Part shown: positions 61,614 to 64,000 of the stretch, piece after piece
How positions within the stretch are numbered: the stretch's first letter is position 1
How the letters are laid out: each line of letters begins with the position of its first letter
NCBI RefSeq assembly: GCF_001598255.1
Contig: NZ_BCYP01000007.1
Span: 84,817-148,816 of the forward strand
Length of the DNA stretch: 64,000 nt
From: Mitsuaria chitosanitabida ATCC BAA-476 = NBRC 102408
GTDB lineage: Bacteria > Pseudomonadota > Gammaproteobacteria > Burkholderiales > Burkholderiaceae_C
Direction: 5' to 3'
The notes under the pieces: model-generated
Told to the model about the DNA's origin: nothing
The model's input: the letters and a program-made list of their open reading frames with translations, nothing else
Database searches by the model: none
Made by a program: the position numbers and the translations under genes

Positions 61614-62193
61614 CGTCGTCCTCCGCGTCCTCGTCGGACGCGTCCGCCGGGGCGCCCTTGGCGGCCAGCAGATGCGTCTTGATGAGCTGGAACAGCTCGC
61701 GCCAGGCGCGGCCGTTGCGCTGCTCGGGGGCCTGGGCGCGGTCCTTGCGGGCGGCGCGGATCAGGCTGCGCAGCTGCTGCACGTCGACCTCGTCGAAGCT
61801 GTCGATGAAGCCCTGCAGGGCGTTGTCGTCCTCGACCAGGCGCTCGCGCCAGCGCTCGGCCTGGTGCAGCTCCAGCGAGTCCTGGGCGCGGCCGAGCTTG
61901 AACTCGGCCACCGCCTCGCGGATGGGTTCGGGGTCGACCTGGCGCATCAGCTTGCCGATCAGCTGCAGATGGCGCTTCTTGCCGCTGCGGGCGGTGCCGG
62001 CCACGATGCGCCGGCCTTCGCGGATCGCGTCCATCAGCGGCTCGGGCAGGTTCAGCGCGGCCACGCGCTTCTCGGGCAGGCCGAGCAGCTCCTGGCCGAG
62101 CACCTGCAGCGCGTCCATGTCGCGCTTGAGCTGGCTCTTGCTGGGGCGGTCGTCGGCGAAGTCGTCGCCGGTGTCTTCGTAGTCGTCGTGCAT
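61606..62193 (-). CDS. darP: Ribosome biogenesis factor DarP (YjgA, DUF615)
   Basis: A 195-residue, highly charged, helical protein: SKSQLKRDMDALQVLGQELL, GKKRHLQLIGKLMRQVDPEPI and FKLGRAQDSLELHQAERWRERLV, in order and each typical of DUF615. It associates with late 50S precursors. An acidic N-terminus and tail (DASDEDAEDDDE) flank the core. Divergent from pmbA, as in most proteobacteria, and overlapping mogA by 8 bases. Confidence 0.95.
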   Translation of the reverse strand: MHDDYEDTGDDFADDRPSKSQLKRDMDALQVLGQELLGLPEKRVAALNLPEPLMDAIREGRRIVAGTARSGKKRHLQLIGKLMRQVDPEPIREAVAEFKLGRAQDSLELHQAERWRERLVEDDNALQGFIDSFDEVDVQQLRSLIRAARKDRAQAPEQRNGRAWRELFQLIKTHLLAAKGAPADASDEDAEDDDE

Positions 62194-62311
62194 GGGGAGA
62201 AAGCGAGAAGCCCCGACCGGGAGGGCGGGGCACAGCGCCCGTATGATAGTCGCCACCCCGCCGCGGCCTCGGATTCCCCCAGGCCGCGCTGCATTCAAAG
62301 AGACCGTATTC

Positions 62312-63679
62312 ATGAGTCAAGCCGAGCAAGGATTCGCCTACAGCCAGGATCATTTCCGCCAGTTGATCGAGGACGTCCTCGCCGAGGCCAAGGCGCTCGG
62401 CGCCAGCGACGCCGGCGCGGAAGTGTCCGAGGGCAGCGGCATGTCGGTGTCGGTGCGTCGCGGCCAGCTCGAGAACGTCGAGCGCAACCGCGACAAGTCG
62501 CTGGGCATCTCGGTCTACCTGGGCCAGCGCCGCGGCAACGCCAGCACCTCGGACTTCTCGCCCAAGGCGCTCAAGGACACCGTGCGCGCGGCCTACGACA
62601 TCGCCCGCTTCACCGCCGAGGACGAGTTCGCCGGCCTGCCCGACGCGCAGGACCTGTCGCTGGACGCCTCGACCCGCCCCGAGCTGGACCTGTTCCACCC
62701 CTGGTCGGTGACCGCCGAGCAGGCCGCCGAGCTGGCGCTGCGCTGCGAGGACGCGGCGCTGAAGACCGATGCGCGCATCACCAACTCGGAAGGCGCCGCG
62801 GTGTCGGCGCAGCAGTCGCACTTCTTCTCGGGCAACTCGCGCGGCTTCCGCGGCGGCTACGCCAGCTCGCGCCACTCGATCTCCGTCGCCCCGATCGCGG
62901 GCCGCGGCGCGGGCATGGAGCGCGACGCCTGGTACAGCTCGATGCGCGACGCGGCCGACCTGTCCTCCGCCGAATCCGTGGGCCGCTACGCCGCCGAGCG
63001 CGCGCTGGCGCGCCTGAAGGGCCGCAAGGTCAAGACCGCCAGCGTCCCGGTGCTGTTCGAGGCCCCCGTCGCCGCGGGCCTGCTGGGCGCGCTGGTGCAG
63101 GCCACCAGTGGCGGCGCGCTGTACCGCCGCGCCAGCTTCCTGCTCGACAGCCTGGGCCAGCAGGTGCTGTCCAACCACGTCGAGGTCGTCGAGGATCCGC
63201 ACGTGGTCAAGGGCAAGGGCAGCTCGCCCTTCGACGACGAGGGCGTGGTCACGAAGGCCCGCACCGTGGTCGAGGCGGGCGTGCTGCAGGGCTACTTCCT
63301 GTCGACCTACTCGGCGCGCAAGCTGGGTCTGCGCACCACCGGCCACGCGGGCGGCTCGCACAACCTGACCATGCGCAGCAAGGCGACCGCGCCCGGCGAC
63401 GATCTCACGACCATGCTGCGCCGCCTGGGCACCGGCCTGTTCGTGACCGAGCTGATGGGGCAGGGCGTCAACTACGTGACCGGCGACTACTCGCGCGGCG
63501 CGAGCGGCTACTGGGTCGAGAACGGCGTCATCGTCCACCCGGTCAACGAGATCACCATCGCCGGCAACGTGAAGGACATGTTCAAGCAGATCGTGGGCAT
63601 CGGCGCCGACGAGTACACGCTGGGCAGCAAGACGGTCGGTTCGATCCTGATCGAGCAGATGAAGCTGGCCGGCGCGTGA
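62312..63679 (+). CDS. pmbA: Metalloprotease PmbA (TldE)
   Basis: A 455-residue subunit of the TldD/TldE protease that processes microcin B17-type peptides and unfolded proteins. It has VSVRRGQLENVERNRDKSLGISVYLGQ, the mid region SFLLDSLGQQVLS, and the conserved C-terminal MGQGVNYVTGDYSRGASGYWVENG, broken by the usual loop, then VNEITIAGNVKDMF. The PmbA partner lacks the HExxxH zinc motif, which belongs to TldD, and none is seen here. Start ATG 62312. A strong hairpin follows at 63731-63753. Confidence 0.96.
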   Translation: MSQAEQGFAYSQDHFRQLIEDVLAEAKALGASDAGAEVSEGSGMSVSVRRGQLENVERNRDKSLGISVYLGQRRGNASTSDFSPKALKDTVRAAYDIARFTAEDEFAGLPDAQDLSLDASTRPELDLFHPWSVTAEQAAELALRCEDAALKTDARITNSEGAAVSAQQSHFFSGNSRGFRGGYASSRHSISVAPIAGRGAGMERDAWYSSMRDAADLSSAESVGRYAAERALARLKGRKVKTASVPVLFEAPVAAGLLGALVQATSGGALYRRASFLLDSLGQQVLSNHVEVVEDPHVVKGKGSSPFDDEGVVTKARTVVEAGVLQGYFLSTYSARKLGLRTTGHAGGSHNLTMRSKATAPGDDLTTMLRRLGTGLFVTELMGQGVNYVTGDYSRGASGYWVENGVIVHPVNEITIAGNVKDMFKQIVGIGADEYTLGSKTVGSILIEQMKLAGA

Positions 63680-63730
63680 GGCGCTGACGCCCCCGGAGCA
63701 CGCCGCGAAGCGGCTCCGGGAAGGCCACGA

Positions 63731-63753
63731 CGGGGCACCCAGGGGGTGCCCCG
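63731..63753 (+). terminator. Terminator of pmbA
   Basis: CGGGGCACCC and GGGTGCCCCG with a short loop are followed by TTTCGCTT. A second perfect hairpin GGCCTGTCTC-CAG-GAGACAGGCC lies at 63768-63790. Confidence 0.8.
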
Positions 63754-63933
63754 TTTCGCTTCAGGGAGGCCTGTCTCCAGGAGACAGGCCGCGTGCGGGT
63801 TCGCGGGCTGCCGGTTCGATCCGAATCGCGTGTCCCCGACCCGATTTGGACTTCGATCAAAGGCGCGCGATGTCGTCGCCATCGCCCTCGACATTCCGAT
63901 ACGGTGCGTCCCCTTCGCTCAACGGGGACGGGG

Positions 63934-64000
63934 ATGTGGAAGCGCCAATGTCGTTCGATGGTCGTCCTGATCGCGGGCCTGATGGGCGCTGGCGACCGGT
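63934..64000 (+). CDS. Possible start of a new gene encoding an exported protein (3' partial)
   Basis: ATG 63934, preceded by GGGGACGGGG, opens a frame beginning MWKRQCRSMVVLIAGLMGAG: a basic start and a hydrophobic run typical of a signal peptide. Only 22 codons are in the window, so function and even reality of the gene remain open. Confidence 0.35.
   Translation, partial: MWKRQCRSMVVLIAGLMGAGDR

Overview
The window is about 70% GC, densely packed chromosomal DNA with no prophage, insertion sequence or CRISPR array that I can see. The gene set points to a betaproteobacterium of the order Burkholderiales, probably the Rubrivivax/Roseateles/Mitsuaria side: an exosortase A (XrtA)/PEP-CTERM system, rimP-nusA-infB-rbfA-truB-typA synteny, pyrG-eno-ftsB and a divergent darP/pmbA pair. 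This placement is inferred from gene content, not from a database search.

Region by region. 1-4.9 kb: the tail of an exosortase-associated polysaccharide locus, with a PLP-dependent decarboxylase cut by the window edge, a membrane acyltransferase, an SGNH/sialate O-acetylesterase-like protein and a secreted protein with two retropepsin domains and TPR repeats. 4.9-6.2 kb: a DUF1203 protein and a nucleotidyltransferase-like protein. 6.2-15.3 kb: a 2964-residue cyclic beta-1,2-glucan synthase preceded by an overlapping 80-residue membrane protein. 15.5-18.5 kb: Cu/Zn superoxide dismutase, a LysE exporter, tRNA-Ser(GGA) and an SPFH/NfeD membrane pair. 18.8-21.1 kb: a large Arg/Lys/Orn decarboxylase. 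21.2-30.8 kb: fabI, then the translation operon rimP-nusA-infB-rbfA-truB and typA. 31-34.8 kb: a PEP-CTERM surface protein with a likely sigma-54 promoter, downstream of the TPR protein PrsT. 34.9-36.6 kb: yajQ and murB. 36.6-39.1 kb: a hybrid histidine kinase coupled to a periplasmic molybdopterin-fold protein that lacks the metal-binding cysteine. 39.5-46.3 kb: acyl-CoA ligase, small coiled-coil proteins, a GNAT-DUF924 fusion overlapping a prolyl oligopeptidase, and YaeQ. 46.4-57.1 kb, all on the minus strand: nucleotidase lipoprotein, nicotinamide riboside kinase and PnuC transporter, ftsB, eno, a DUF1330 protein, pyrG, an alpha/beta hydrolase and mutS. 57.5-63.7 kb: suhB, trmJ, cysE, slyD, mogA, darP and pmbA. 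A possible new signal-peptide gene starts at the right edge.

Most of the window is housekeeping. The accessory biology is envelope related: exopolysaccharide and PEP-CTERM surface-protein export, periplasmic glucans, and a coupled periplasmic sensor and kinase. The most unusual structural signal is a near-perfect 31-bp inverted repeat in which codons 13-22 of mutS recur in opposite orientation about 380 bp away, across the mutS promoter region.
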